This document shows, one piece after another, positions 31,129-41,536 of a DNA stretch of 64,000 nt. The DNA lies in contig NKJD01000004.1 of NCBI GenBank assembly GCA_002256385.1, forward strand, positions 1 through 64,000. Direction: 5' to 3'. Numbering within the stretch: position 1 is the stretch's first letter; each line of letters begins with the position of its first letter. Made by a program: the position numbers and the translations under genes. This DNA is from Flavobacterium sp. BFFFF2. GTDB lineage: Bacteria; Bacteroidota; Bacteroidia; Flavobacteriales; Flavobacteriaceae. Below the pieces are notes generated by a model that saw only the letters and a list, made by a program, of their open reading frames with translations, made no database searches and was not told where the DNA came from.

Positions 31129-31275
31129 GTCATATTTTTTAGCCGGTCACAGGCAAAAAGCCCGACCTATCAAATTGAAATTGTCTTAAAACTAATTGCA
31201 CAGCAGAAACATCAATAAATGAAGTCGTATAAACTGAAAGCCAATTAGCTATTGAAAGGGAATCTCAATATAATT

Positions 31276-31692
31276 TCAGGCATAAAAAATAAGCTTGCTA
31301 AATAGGATGTAGGGTGGAGGTGCGTGACTTTGTTTTGGTCTAAGTGGATAAATGGACCTAAAAGACAGGTTGGTGTTTTCTGAAACAGGTATAAACTCAG
31401 ATGAATTGGGCACGCAGGCAACCCATTCCATGGCTAAAACATGCTGGTGAAACCAGTGTGGGCTTTGCTGCTTCCATTCCAAATGTTCATTGTGACAACA
31501 CTTATTTGAGGTCTCTTCTTCACCACAACAAGCATTGTCCGTACCTTTTTGATTGCTTGAATAAGAAGGCTTAATCTCTGCAATTTCTCCTCCACACCAA
31601 TGCACCTCAATATGGAAACCCGCCATGACAACAAGCAAAAGCAGGCTCAATTGAATCGCTATAATTTTGGTGAAAACAGTACGTGCAATCAT
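31276..31692 (-). CDS. HYC_CC_PP family-like small protein
   Basis: GFHIEVHWCGGEI ... NACCGEEETSNKCCHNEHLEW ... PPPYI: HWC, CC and PP motifs. Confidence 0.8.
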   Translation of the reverse strand: MIARTVFTKIIAIQLSLLLLVVMAGFHIEVHWCGGEIAEIKPSYSSNQKGTDNACCGEEETSNKCCHNEHLEWKQQSPHWFHQHVLAMEWVACVPNSSEFIPVSENTNLSFRSIYPLRPKQSHAPPPYILFSKLIFYA

Positions 31693-32004
31693 GATGCAAA
31701 GGTACGTTGTACTATTTTAAAGAAAATGATTGTTTGAAATTATTTAACATGTAGGCTGAAAACCCTTGCAGAAAGCCGGAGTTGTTCAACTCAAAATTCA
31801 TTTTTCCCGAAATAGGATAGATGAAAAATGGAGAAATATTAGATGTGAAAAAATGTAATTCTCACCAAATAGGTCATGATACTCATAGAATGAGGGCAAC
31901 CACACAAAAGCATCTTATTTATAATTCAATATTATTGAACACCAGTACATTTGTCCTGCAAATAAGTAAAAACAATATTTTTTTTAACAAATATAAACAA
32001 AATC

Positions 32005-32196
32005 ATGAAAAAAACAATTTTATCATTAGCTTTTCTTTCTTTATCATTTTTAGCTGTAACTTCTTCATGTCGTGAAATTGGTGGCGCACAATCAACTGGC
32101 GGCTCTCAGACGTTAAAGCCTAAAAATGAAGCGAGCATTGTTAGCTTTAAAGGATCGCAATGTTTATACACCAATGCACCTAAAATCAAAGCATAA
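32005..32196 (+). CDS. 63-aa putative lipoprotein/secreted peptide
   Basis: MKKTILSLAFLSLSFLAVTSSC lipobox-like N-terminus; followed by a strong terminator. Confidence 0.65.
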   Translation: MKKTILSLAFLSLSFLAVTSSCREIGGAQSTGGSQTLKPKNEASIVSFKGSQCLYTNAPKIKA

Positions 32197-32224
32197 ACAA
32201 GTGTTTTAAAAAAATTAAATATAG

Positions 32225-32249
32225 AGAGGCTCATTGAGCCTCTTTTTTT
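32225..32249 (+). terminator. intrinsic terminator
   Basis: AGAGGCTC-ATT-GAGCCTCT + T tract. Confidence 0.85.
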
Positions 32250-32281
32250 ATATTTAAGACCGAATAATAACGAGAATAAAT

Positions 32282-34672
32282 ATGGCTTTGTTGTCTGTTT
32301 TTAATCGAATACTGCATTGGATTAAGCAATGGCATCTACAAATTGTTTCATCACCTGTAAAATACACTTTGTTCTTTACGAGTATATTTATCTTTTACGC
32401 AGCACTACCTGAACCATTGTTTCAATCAAATTATGCAACTGTGGTCTTTGATGAAAACAACCAACTCTTAGGTGCCAAAATTGCATCTGATGGCCAATGG
32501 CGTGCTCCAGCGGCTGACTCGGTGCCCATTAAGTTTAAAACATGCTTGCTGCAGTTTGAAGACCGCTATTTTTACACACATCCTGGCATAAACCCGTGGT
32601 CTATGACCAAAGCCATTTTACATAACATACAAAGCAAAAAGAATAAACGAGGCGGAAGTACTATTTCGCAACAATTAATTCGTTTATCAAGACAAGGAAA
32701 AGCGCGTACTTATGTCGAAAAAGGGATCGAAAGCGTACTAGCTGTTCGGCTAGAATGTCGCTATTCCAAAGAACAAATCCTTAATTTGTATGCCGCCCAT
32801 GCCCCGTTTGGCGGAAACGTGGTTGGTTTAGAAATGGCATCATGGCGCTATTATGGTATAGCACCGCATCAATTGTCGTGGGCCGAATCGGCTTTGCTAG
32901 CCGTGTTGCCCAATGCTCCCAAAAAAATATACCCCGGCAAAAACCAGCAAACTTTGCTCCACAAACGCAATCAATTATTACAACGTTTAAATAGAACAGG
33001 TAAAATAGATGAACTAACCTATAAGCTGGCAATGCAAGAACCATTGCCCAAAAAACCATTTCCACTGCCTACCCTAGCCCCTCATTTTGTTTCTTTTTTA
33101 GCCAAAAAATCACCCGGTCAACGCATTACAAGCACCCTTCAATTAAGTGTCCAAGATCGCATAAACCAATTGGTGCGCATGTATCATGCCCATTTTATGC
33201 AAAACGAAGTACACAATGCCGGTGTGGTGGTCATTGATGTAAAAAAACACAGTGTAGTGGGTTATGTAGGGAATACGCCAACCGACGCAGTGCATTGCAA
33301 AGCGGTCGATATGATTCAAGCTGCTCGGAGCACTGGAAGTATTTTAAAACCATTTTTATTGGCCTCACTATTAGATCAAGGTCAATTGCTGCCACACGCT
33401 TTGGTACCAGATATCCCCGTTCAAATTTCAGGTTTTGTACCCCAAAATTACGACCCACATTTTGATGGCGCAGTCCCTGCCGACAGGGCATTGGCACGTT
33501 CGTTAAACATTCCAGCCGTGTTGGAATTGCAACAATTTGGCGTACATCCATTTTATGCCCGTTTAAAAAATGACTTTAAAATGACTACACTCAACCAACA
33601 CCCCGATCATTACGGTTTGTCATTGATATTGGGCGGTGCCGAATGTACCCTATGGGATTTAGCACGCATCTACGCCGGTTGGGCACAAACACTGACATGT
33701 TATACGGCTATTAAAAAATACCCGAAGGCACCTTACGCGCCATTGATTTGGGAAAAGGCAAAAAGTAAAATCCAGTCTGCAACAACAAAACAAAAACCGA
33801 TATTGAGTGTGGGTTCGCTTTATGCCACTTTACAAGCCATGCAAGAAGTGAACCGCCCCGAAGGGGATGAAGCCTGGCGGTATTTTGATTCTTCGCTCCC
33901 CATTTCGTGGAAAACAGGAACCAGCTTTGGCAATCGTGATGCGTGGGCCGTCGGCATTAGTTCCGATTTTGTAGTAGCCGTTTGGGTCGGAAATGCTTCT
34001 GGTGAAGGCCGTCCCGAACTAACTGGCGTTGGGTATGCAGCTCCGCTCCTTTTTGATGTATTTCGATCATTGCCCCGATCCAATCCTTTTGAGGCACCCA
34101 TCAACGACATGGAAAACGTGCGAGTATGCACCCAAAGTGGGTATTTGGCGCAAGCAATTTGTCCGCAAAAAACAGAAAGGGTTCCCAAAAGAGGAAGCCA
34201 ATCTGCCGTTTGTCCGTACCACAAATGGACACATCTTGATGTTTCAAAACAATGGCGGGTAAATAGCAGTTGTGTATCGCCCACTGAAATGATCAACCAA
34301 AGTTGGTTTGTTTTACCGCCCGTAATGGCCTATTATTTCCAGAATAACCATGCCGACTACCGCGCGCTGCCACCATGGCGCGCTGGTTGTCATCAAGATG
34401 AAAATCAATTTTTTGACTTCATTTACCCAAAAACAAATGGTAAAATATATTTGACCCGAAATCAGGAAGGCCAATTTCAAGCCTTTGTTTGTAAAGTGGC
34501 GTGTTCTGAGACCAAAAGCACCTTGTTTTGGTATTTGGATCGAAAATATTTAGGCCAAACCTCTGATTTTCATGAGCTCCCCATTCAAGCCCCTACTGGG
34601 ATTCATCGGTTGGTAGTGGTACATGAAAATGGACAAGAAATTCACCGCACTATTGAGATCATCCGCGATTGA
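32282..34672 (+). CDS. pbpC: penicillin-binding protein 1C
   Basis: EDRYFYTHPGINPWSMTKA, KRGGSTISQQLIRL (transglycosylase); RSTGSILKPFLLA, SWKTGTSFGNRDAWAVG (transpeptidase); C-terminal BiPBP_C-like region. Confidence 0.95.
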   Translation: MALLSVFNRILHWIKQWHLQIVSSPVKYTLFFTSIFIFYAALPEPLFQSNYATVVFDENNQLLGAKIASDGQWRAPAADSVPIKFKTCLLQFEDRYFYTHPGINPWSMTKAILHNIQSKKNKRGGSTISQQLIRLSRQGKARTYVEKGIESVLAVRLECRYSKEQILNLYAAHAPFGGNVVGLEMASWRYYGIAPHQLSWAESALLAVLPNAPKKIYPGKNQQTLLHKRNQLLQRLNRTGKIDELTYKLAMQEPLPKKPFPLPTLAPHFVSFLAKKSPGQRITSTLQLSVQDRINQLVRMYHAHFMQNEVHNAGVVVIDVKKHSVVGYVGNTPTDAVHCKAVDMIQAARSTGSILKPFLLASLLDQGQLLPHALVPDIPVQISGFVPQNYDPHFDGAVPADRALARSLNIPAVLELQQFGVHPFYARLKNDFKMTTLNQHPDHYGLSLILGGAECTLWDLARIYAGWAQTLTCYTAIKKYPKAPYAPLIWEKAKSKIQSATTKQKPILSVGSLYATLQAMQEVNRPEGDEAWRYFDSSLPISWKTGTSFGNRDAWAVGISSDFVVAVWVGNASGEGRPELTGVGYAAPLLFDVFRSLPRSNPFEAPINDMENVRVCTQSGYLAQAICPQKTERVPKRGSQSAVCPYHKWTHLDVSKQWRVNSSCVSPTEMINQSWFVLPPVMAYYFQNNHADYRALPPWRAGCHQDENQFFDFIYPKTNGKIYLTRNQEGQFQAFVCKVACSETKSTLFWYLDRKYLGQTSDFHELPIQAPTGIHRLVVVHENGQEIHRTIEIIRD

Positions 34673-34683
34673 GCATCCAAATA

Positions 34684-35400
34684 TTAAACATGCCTTATTT
34701 CAGAAGGATCCAATAACGCTTCACGTCTTAATTTCAACCAAACTTGCGCCACGGCTATGACGTCTTTTTCACAATAAACAATGATGCGGTCCACGTCTTT
34801 TTCTACATAATAAACGTGCGCCACCTGGCTGCCATCAATGTCATCTTTTGACGATGGAATCCCCAATACTTTGGTGAGTAATTTGAGGGAGGTAAAATGT
34901 TTATAGTCGCCAAATTTCCAAAGTTCTAAAGTGTCTAAATGCGGTATTTCCCATGGCTTTTTACCAAACAATTGAATGGGCTTAGGCAATGCCACCCCAT
35001 GAATTAACATCCGACGTGCCATAAAAGGGATGTCAAATTCTTTGATGTTGTGGCCACATAACAGATGTTGAGGGCCTGAAAAATGCGTGTTTAACAAATC
35101 GGAAAATTCAATTAATAAGGTACGTTCTTCTCCAAAAAAAGAAGTTACTCTAAATTGACGATCTGCCCGATTGTCAGTAAAATAGCCAACCGAAATGCAG
35201 ACAATTTTACCAAATTCGGCCCAAATACCTGCCCGTTCATAAAAGTCGGCTGCCGAAAAGTCGTCACGGCGTTGGTAGGCCGTTTTTTGTTCCCAAAGCG
35301 CTTGCCAGTCTGGGTCCAATTGCGTGTAGTTTTCCTGCTCTGGAACGGTTTCAATGTCGATGAACAACACCGAAGACAAAGGAATTTTTTCAAAGTTCAT
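34684..35400 (-). CDS. 3'-5' exonuclease, PolB exonuclease-like
   Basis: LFIDIETVPEQ, GHNIKEFDIPFMARR, YCEKDVIAVAQVWL exonuclease motifs. Confidence 0.88.
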   Translation of the reverse strand: MNFEKIPLSSVLFIDIETVPEQENYTQLDPDWQALWEQKTAYQRRDDFSAADFYERAGIWAEFGKIVCISVGYFTDNRADRQFRVTSFFGEERTLLIEFSDLLNTHFSGPQHLLCGHNIKEFDIPFMARRMLIHGVALPKPIQLFGKKPWEIPHLDTLELWKFGDYKHFTSLKLLTKVLGIPSSKDDIDGSQVAHVYYVEKDVDRIIVYCEKDVIAVAQVWLKLRREALLDPSEIRHV

Positions 35401-35726
35401 GGGCTTATAATTGAAAGTGATTAAAATATGGCGTATAAAAATTTAAAAGCAAGTTAGCCTTTTTTTTTTAATTTGAAGCAGGTAAAATTAGAAAAATTGA
35501 CGCATCAATACTGTTGTGAACTCATTGGGTATTGCCCTTATTTTTAACAGAAATTGCGGTTTGCTTGCGTCCAAAAACAGTTTTATAAAGTCGATAATAA
35601 AAATAACAAAGCATGCTGTGTACTCAAAAAAACGGGACATTCGTGGCTTGAATTTTGAAGACGCTGGCTGAATCCACTGCCACGATAACATAAAAAAAGG
35701 CTGCCTGTCCGGCCAACCTTTTTGGG

Positions 35727-36352
35727 GGAAATTTAAACCCAAATTACGCATTAGAAATTTATTACATGGAAAAATGACTGCAAATCTGGTAATGTACCGA
35801 GAATTGATTTAAACTTTTTTCAATTGGCTGCAAAATGGTCTTTTCGCCCCATATTGCCCCTTTTTTTTACTCCGTAGCGCTGCTATGCAGTGCAAAAAAG
35901 TTTAAACCCAAATAATGTATTAGAATTTTATTACAAGTAAAAATGACTGCAAATCTGGAAATGTACTCCTTTTTTTGTCCTCAATGTAGCTTAGCTACAT
36001 CTGCGGTAAAAAAAGTCCGTGCACTCCCAGCTTTTTTGTCCTTTTCCCTTTCATCACAAAGTCCAATACATCATTTGGGTTGCAATCTGGAACCAAAATC
36101 CTCATTTTTCGCTTCAATCAAAAAAGTCTAAATCAATTCAGTTTTGTATCCTCGATGTAGCGCTGCTACACCTGCGGTAAAAAAAGTCCGTGCACTCCCA
36201 GCTTTTTTGTCCTTTTCCCATTTTAATGGCGTTAATATTTGTTTTTAAATGGGTCATTAAGAACCAACTTTTTTTAATTGGAGTTTGCAAATGCAAACTT
36301 TTTGTAAGTGTTGGTTTCATTACAAAGTCTAATGCATAATCTGGGTTAAACA
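35727..36352. repeat. mosaic of dispersed repeat modules in both orientations, with three hairpins
   Basis: TTTAAACCCAAATnA(T/C)G(T/C)ATTAGAA module at ~35733 and ~35901 (+) and ~36051 and ~36322 (-); CTGCGGTAAAAAAAGTCCGTGCACTCCCAGCTTTTTTGTCCTTTTCCC near-identical at 36001 and 36172. Confidence 0.85.
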
Positions 36353-36358
36353 TGTCAA

Positions 36359-36616
36359 TTATTTGTCAATGGAGCTTAACACTCTTTGCATAAACTGATT
36401 AAGTGCCTCTTTGGGCGCAACCCCACTTTTTATTAATTTTTGCACTTCAAGCGCGCCGTGCAAATTAGAATTCAATTCGCCCAACACATCCAATTCTTCT
36501 GGTTTTAATGAAGAAACTTCGGTTAATGCTTCTAGTACCTCAATGGTTTCAATGAGGTAGTCTTGGTCGTTTTGCTCAATAAATTGAACCAAATGTTTAA
36601 TAACAGGTAACTTCAT
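36359..36616 (-). CDS. DUF6952-like small protein
   Basis: MKLPVIKHLVQFIEQNDQDYLIETIEVLEALTEVSSLKPEELDVLGEL; next to thioredoxin and peroxiredoxin as typical in Bacteroidetes. Confidence 0.8.
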   Translation of the reverse strand: MKLPVIKHLVQFIEQNDQDYLIETIEVLEALTEVSSLKPEELDVLGELNSNLHGALEVQKLIKSGVAPKEALNQFMQRVLSSIDK

Positions 36617-36625
36617 AGCATATAT

Positions 36626-36937
36626 TTATGATGCAAATTTTTGAACTAAATCTGCCAAAATATCTGCTTTGTTGGTTTGCACCTCATCTTTCAGTTGGCC
36701 ATTTTCAAAAGATGCAAATGTGGGCAAATTACTGACGTTGGCCAATTTTCGCGACTCAGGAAATTGTTCTGCATCAACAATAACAAAAGTTAACTCTGGA
36801 TGTTCTTGCGCCATCAATTTAAATTTTGGTTTCATAATGCGGCAATTGCCACACCAAGAAGCTGAAAATTGCACCACCGTTTTGGGGTTTTGGGCAAGTG
36901 TTTGGGCCAAATTATCTTCGGTAAGTTCTACTAGCAT
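36626..36937 (-). CDS. thioredoxin family protein
   Basis: VVQFSASWCGNCRIMKPKF (WCGNC active site). Confidence 0.92.
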   Translation of the reverse strand: MLVELTEDNLAQTLAQNPKTVVQFSASWCGNCRIMKPKFKLMAQEHPELTFVIVDAEQFPESRKLANVSNLPTFASFENGQLKDEVQTNKADILADLVQKFAS

Positions 36938-36946
36938 AGGGAATTA

Positions 36947-37585
36947 TTAATGATTGCTCAAATACGAAGCCGTGCTTTTGCGGTCGGCACTCATGGCATC
37001 TTTTCCTTCTTCCCAATTGGCTGGACAAACTTCTCCTTTTGTTTGCACATGGGTGTAGGCATCAATCAAACGCAAAAATTCGTGCACGTTGCGGCCTAAT
37101 GGCATATCATTCACACTTTCGTGGAAAATTTTACCCGTTTCGTCAATTAAATAAGTGGCACGGTAAGTCACATTTGACCCAACCAACATTAATGAATCGG
37201 TGTCGTCATTGTATTCGCCAGCTTCGATGTCTAGAATACCCAAAGCAGATGACAAATTGCGCGTGGTATCAGCCAAAATCGGATACGTAACGCCTTCAAT
37301 ACCGCCTTGGTTTTTAGGGGTATTTAACCATGCAAAATGCACTTCATTGGTGTCGCATGATGCGCCAATTACTGTGGTGTTGCGTTTTTCGAACTCGCCC
37401 AAAGCCTCTTGAAATGCGTGTAATTCAGTCGGACATACAAAAGTGAAATCTTTTGGATACCAAAACAAGATTACTTTTTTAGCGTTTTCAATTGCTTCGT
37501 CCAAAATGTTGACGCGCATGTTATCGCCCATAAATGAAATCGCATCTACCGCAATGTTTGGAAATTGTTTGCCTACTAAAGCCAT
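36947..37585 (-). CDS. peroxiredoxin (AhpC/TSA)
   Basis: FWYPKDFTFVCPTELHAF and C-terminal EVCPANWEEGKDAM. Confidence 0.95.
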   Translation of the reverse strand: MALVGKQFPNIAVDAISFMGDNMRVNILDEAIENAKKVILFWYPKDFTFVCPTELHAFQEALGEFEKRNTTVIGASCDTNEVHFAWLNTPKNQGGIEGVTYPILADTTRNLSSALGILDIEAGEYNDDTDSLMLVGSNVTYRATYLIDETGKIFHESVNDMPLGRNVHEFLRLIDAYTHVQTKGEVCPANWEEGKDAMSADRKSTASYLSNH

Positions 37586-37702
37586 ATTTTAAGTTTTAAG
37601 TGTTTTTTGATGGGGCAAAGATAAGGCCTACTTTCAGCCTTAAGTATTACTTTTGATTATTATTTATTATTTAATCATTGGTTTTAGCAATGGTTCTCAG
37701 GC

Positions 37703-38785
37703 TTATTTATTGGCTCGATATCGCTCAATAAGCTGTTGTGCCGCGCTAAATGGCGAAATGACACCCAACTCAACTTGCTGTTCCAGTTGGCTCACCTGTT
37801 CTTGAACTGCAGGGTGCGTCATAAATGATTGAAAAAGTTGATCTTGAATGGTTTGCCGCATCCATTGCTGGTTTTGCTGTCGGCGGCGTTGCTCAAAATG
37901 CCCGTTTTGTTTTTGTTCAGTTTCAAATTGTTGAATGAGTTGCCACACCTCATTTACACCAGCGCCTTCAATGGCACTACAACACTGCACCTTCGGAATC
38001 CAACCTGTTTCTTTGGGAGGAAAATAATGCAAGGCCCGCTGAAATTCAGTTTTGGCCAAACGGGCTTTATTGATGTTGTCGCCATCGGCTTTATTGATAA
38101 TCACGGCATCGGCCATTTCCATAATGCCGCGTTTAATGCCTTGCAGTTCATCACCCGCACCAGCTAACTTAAGCAACAAGAAAAAATCGACCATTTGGTG
38201 CACCAAGGTTTCGCTTTGGCCCACCCCAACGGTTTCTACCAAAATAACATCAAAGCCGAATGCTTCACACAACATCATGGCTTCGCGTGTTTTACGGGCC
38301 ACTCCTCCTAGCGTAGTTCCTGAAGCCGAAGGCCTGATAAATGCCAACGGATCATTGACCAAAGTTTCCATACGTGTTTTATCGCCCAAAATACTTCCTC
38401 TTGACAGCGAACTACTTGGGTCAATGGCCAACACGGCCACTTTGAGTCCTTGTTGGGTAAGTAAAGTGCCGAAAGTTTCAATAAAAGTGCTTTTGCCCAC
38501 GCCAGGCACCCCAGTAATACCGATCCGCAAACAGGGACGTGCCCACATCAAACAAAATTGAATGAGTTGTTCTGCTTCTGTCGCCCAATCGGGCAAAGTA
38601 CTTTCAACCAAAGTGATGGCCCTACTTAGGGCTACCCGGTTATGCTGCTTGATGCCTTCTATGAGTGCGGCTGCGGTTGGACGCGCCCCCTTATTTTGCT
38701 GCCACAGCGCCACAGCCCTCGGGTTAATCGAAGGTTGGGGTGTTACTCCAGCTTGTTCTGTAAGCGCGGTTTTGATTGGTTTCAC
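37703..38785 (-). CDS. meaB: methylmalonyl-CoA mutase-associated GTPase MeaB
   Basis: GITGVPGVGKSTFIETFG, LAIDPSSSLSRGSILGDKTRM, VETVGVGQSE, INKADGDN. Confidence 0.95.
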   Translation of the reverse strand: MKPIKTALTEQAGVTPQPSINPRAVALWQQNKGARPTAAALIEGIKQHNRVALSRAITLVESTLPDWATEAEQLIQFCLMWARPCLRIGITGVPGVGKSTFIETFGTLLTQQGLKVAVLAIDPSSSLSRGSILGDKTRMETLVNDPLAFIRPSASGTTLGGVARKTREAMMLCEAFGFDVILVETVGVGQSETLVHQMVDFFLLLKLAGAGDELQGIKRGIMEMADAVIINKADGDNINKARLAKTEFQRALHYFPPKETGWIPKVQCCSAIEGAGVNEVWQLIQQFETEQKQNGHFEQRRRQQNQQWMRQTIQDQLFQSFMTHPAVQEQVSQLEQQVELGVISPFSAAQQLIERYRANK

Positions 38786-38943
38786 AACGTTATAACAAAG
38801 GGTAAATGTACAAATTTGTCGGGGGTTTTTTCAGCGAAATCAAATCAATTGGATGTTAAATTGTTGCAAAATGACAAACTAGGATCACGCATGTAGGCCT
38901 TTTTACGTTCCTTTGCAGACCAATTTAAAAATCACAAATAAGG

Positions 38944-40155
38944 ATGTCGACCAAAGTAACGCAAGCTGCCGAAAAAACTTTGTATAGCGTGTTGGTTGCC
39001 ATTGCTGCTGCCCATTTTTTAAACGATTGGATTCAGGCACTGGTTCCATCCATGTATCCTATTTTTAAGGACGAATACCACCTTACTTTTAGTCAAATTG
39101 GCTGGCTTACTTTTGTTTTTCAATGCACAGCTTCCTTATTACAACCGCTTATTGGTTTTTATACCGACAAATATCCAAAACCATTTTCACAAGTAATTGG
39201 CATGTTTTTTTCGCTGAGCGGCATTGTCATGCTGGCTTATACCCATTCGTATGGAGGGCTTTTGGTCGCTGTTAGTTTAATCGGAATGGGGTCTGCGGTA
39301 TTTCATCCAGAGTCAGCTCGGGTTTCATTTATTGCTGCTGGAAAACGCAGGGGTTTGGCCCAATCTATTTTTCAAATCGGGGGCAACCTCGGAACGGCCT
39401 TTGGCCCTTTAACCATTGCTTGGTTTGTGGTGGGTCATGGCCAGCGGCAAGTATTGGTTTTTATATGGGTGGCATTGGCTGGGATGGCGCTGCTTACACG
39501 AATTGCCTTTTGGTACCGCCACCACATTGTTCGAAATACCATCCAGCAACGTTCCGTTCAATTTGAACACCATTTAAGTAAAAAACAGGTCAAAGGCGCC
39601 GTGTTTCTTTTGCTGGTCATCATCTTTTCAAAATTCTTTTACACAGCCAGCATATCAAGTTATTACACCTTTTATTTGATGGATCAGTTTTCATTAACGA
39701 TCCAACAAGCACAGTTTCACTTGTTTTTGTATTTAGCGGCTTATGCAGTGGGCACCATGCTCGGTGGGCCTTTAGGCGATCGGTTTGGGCGCAAGTGGGT
39801 GATTGGATTTTCGGTTTTTGGCGCCGCGCCGTTTACTTTACTGCTGCCTTACGTAAACTTATGGTGGACCGATGCTTTGATGATTGCCATTGGACTGATT
39901 ATTTCATCCGCCTTTCCGGCCATTTTGGTATATGCCCAAGAATTAATGCCTAAAAAATTAGGCATGGTTTCTGGATTATTTTACGGTTTGGCATTTGGCA
40001 TGGCGGCTATGGGTTCTGCCATCATGGGGCATTTGGCCGATATGTATTCTATTGAAATGGTATACCGCATGGCGGCATTCTTCCCGTTAATTGGGGGTGT
40101 GTTCTATTTTTTACCCAATTTAAAAGCGGCAAAAAAAGAAGTTACAGCCGCTTAG
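38944..40155 (+). CDS. MFS transporter, fosmidomycin resistance-like
   Basis: 12-TM pattern; AHFLNDWIQALVPSMYPIFKDEYHLTFSQIGWLTF and GGPLGDRFGRKWV. Confidence 0.9.
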   Translation: MSTKVTQAAEKTLYSVLVAIAAAHFLNDWIQALVPSMYPIFKDEYHLTFSQIGWLTFVFQCTASLLQPLIGFYTDKYPKPFSQVIGMFFSLSGIVMLAYTHSYGGLLVAVSLIGMGSAVFHPESARVSFIAAGKRRGLAQSIFQIGGNLGTAFGPLTIAWFVVGHGQRQVLVFIWVALAGMALLTRIAFWYRHHIVRNTIQQRSVQFEHHLSKKQVKGAVFLLLVIIFSKFFYTASISSYYTFYLMDQFSLTIQQAQFHLFLYLAAYAVGTMLGGPLGDRFGRKWVIGFSVFGAAPFTLLLPYVNLWWTDALMIAIGLIISSAFPAILVYAQELMPKKLGMVSGLFYGLAFGMAAMGSAIMGHLADMYSIEMVYRMAAFFPLIGGVFYFLPNLKAAKKEVTAA

Positions 40156-41536
40156 CATTGTTAAATTTGAGTGTAAATGTGGTGCCTTCTCCTTCGGTAC
40201 TGTGCACATTGAGCGAAATATTCAACATCACTGACAAACGTTTTACAATGGAAAGTCCCAAGCCCGTTCCTTTGATTTCGGGGTGGTTGTTTTCATTGGA
40301 TCGGTAAAACATTTCAAAAATTTTATCCATGTCTTGGACTGAAATCCCGAACCCTTCATCAATTACTTGGCAAAATAATTCTTGGTTATATTCAAATAAA
40401 CGAACCTTTATGGTGGTGTATTCTTGCGAATATTTAAGCGAGTTGGACAACAAATTACTAAAAATAATACTCAGCAAATAGTTGTCTGAAAGCAGGTAAA
40501 AATCAGTTTCTGCGTCCAAAACCATCTCAATGTGTTGGCTGTTGCTTTTGGGGGCAAAACGCAAAATAATTTCCTGAATGATGCCGTTCAAATACACCTC
40601 CTCATTCAGCATATTGCGTTGCTGGTTTTCAAAACGCGCCAACAACAGCAATTCCTCGACCAACGTATTTAACCGATCCACTTCTGAAATGCTGTGGCGA
40701 ATTTTATCTTCGTATTCTTCGCGGGTTCTTGGTTTGCGAATTAACACTTCTAAGGTACCTTTGATCACAGCCAAAGGCGTTCGCAATTCATGGGAGGCGT
40801 CAGAAGTAAAACGCTTTTCGCGTTCCACCGCCGACTGAATCCGGTCGAGCAATTTATTAATGGTATCTGAAAGGGTATATAATTCGTCTTTGTTTTTAGG
40901 CAATTCAATACGCTCATCCAAGTTTTCTTGGGTAATGGCGTTGGAGGTTCTAATGATGTTCCGAATGGGCATAATACTTTGACCCGCAATAAAACGAGCC
41001 GCTACAAACAAAAAGATCAACGCAATGGGATAAATAACCAACAAGTTTTGTTGGAGTTTGGTCATTACCGCGCGGGCTTCTTCTAAGGAAACAGCTACAT
41101 TCAAATAGCCTACAATTTTACCAGAATTAATGACCAACGGCTTTTGAATTTGCCGAATGAGCTGCCCCGATAAACGCCATTCAGTGAAAACAGGCTTTTG
41201 GGCATTCGCTTCAAAATTAAGGCGGTACACTTTTAAGTTTTCGGAGCTTTCAAGCACGACCCCATCGGCATCGGTCAATTCAAGAAACTTTGGGTTTACG
41301 CTTACTTCATTGTGTTCGCGTTGCCGCAACTCTTCGCGGCCTCGCAAATGAACTGAGGTATTAAAGTACACCTTGTTCATGTACTCTTTGAGCTCGTAAT
41401 TGATGTCGTCGTTTACCCGTTTGTTTACCGTAAAACTAACGATCGAATAAATCCCCACAAACACCGCAGCGATAAGCAATGCGGTCATGATGATGTAGTA
41501 AAATGCGATGCGGTTTTTTAACGAAAACTCAAACAT
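40142..41536 (-). CDS. HAMP-domain sensor histidine kinase
   Basis: FTSDASHELRTPLAVIKGTLEVL H-box, FSNLLSNSLKYS, GTGLGLSIVKRL. Confidence 0.95.
   Translation of the reverse strand: MFEFSLKNRIAFYYIIMTALLIAAVFVGIYSIVSFTVNKRVNDDINYELKEYMNKVYFNTSVHLRGREELRQREHNEVSVNPKFLELTDADGVVLESSENLKVYRLNFEANAQKPVFTEWRLSGQLIRQIQKPLVINSGKIVGYLNVAVSLEEARAVMTKLQQNLLVIYPIALIFLFVAARFIAGQSIMPIRNIIRTSNAITQENLDERIELPKNKDELYTLSDTINKLLDRIQSAVEREKRFTSDASHELRTPLAVIKGTLEVLIRKPRTREEYEDKIRHSISEVDRLNTLVEELLLLARFENQQRNMLNEEVYLNGIIQEIILRFAPKSNSQHIEMVLDAETDFYLLSDNYLLSIIFSNLLSNSLKYSQEYTTIKVRLFEYNQELFCQVIDEGFGISVQDMDKIFEMFYRSNENNHPEIKGTGLGLSIVKRLSVMLNISLNVHSTEGEGTTFTLKFNNAKRL

Noticed and set aside
31821-32075. ORF 84 aa (+)
   Set aside because: Overlaps the start of the better-supported 63-aa lipoprotein-like gene in another frame; AT-rich composition.
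35488-35751. ORF 87 aa (-)
   Set aside because: Partly overlaps repeat modules, no recognisable domain or convincing start context.
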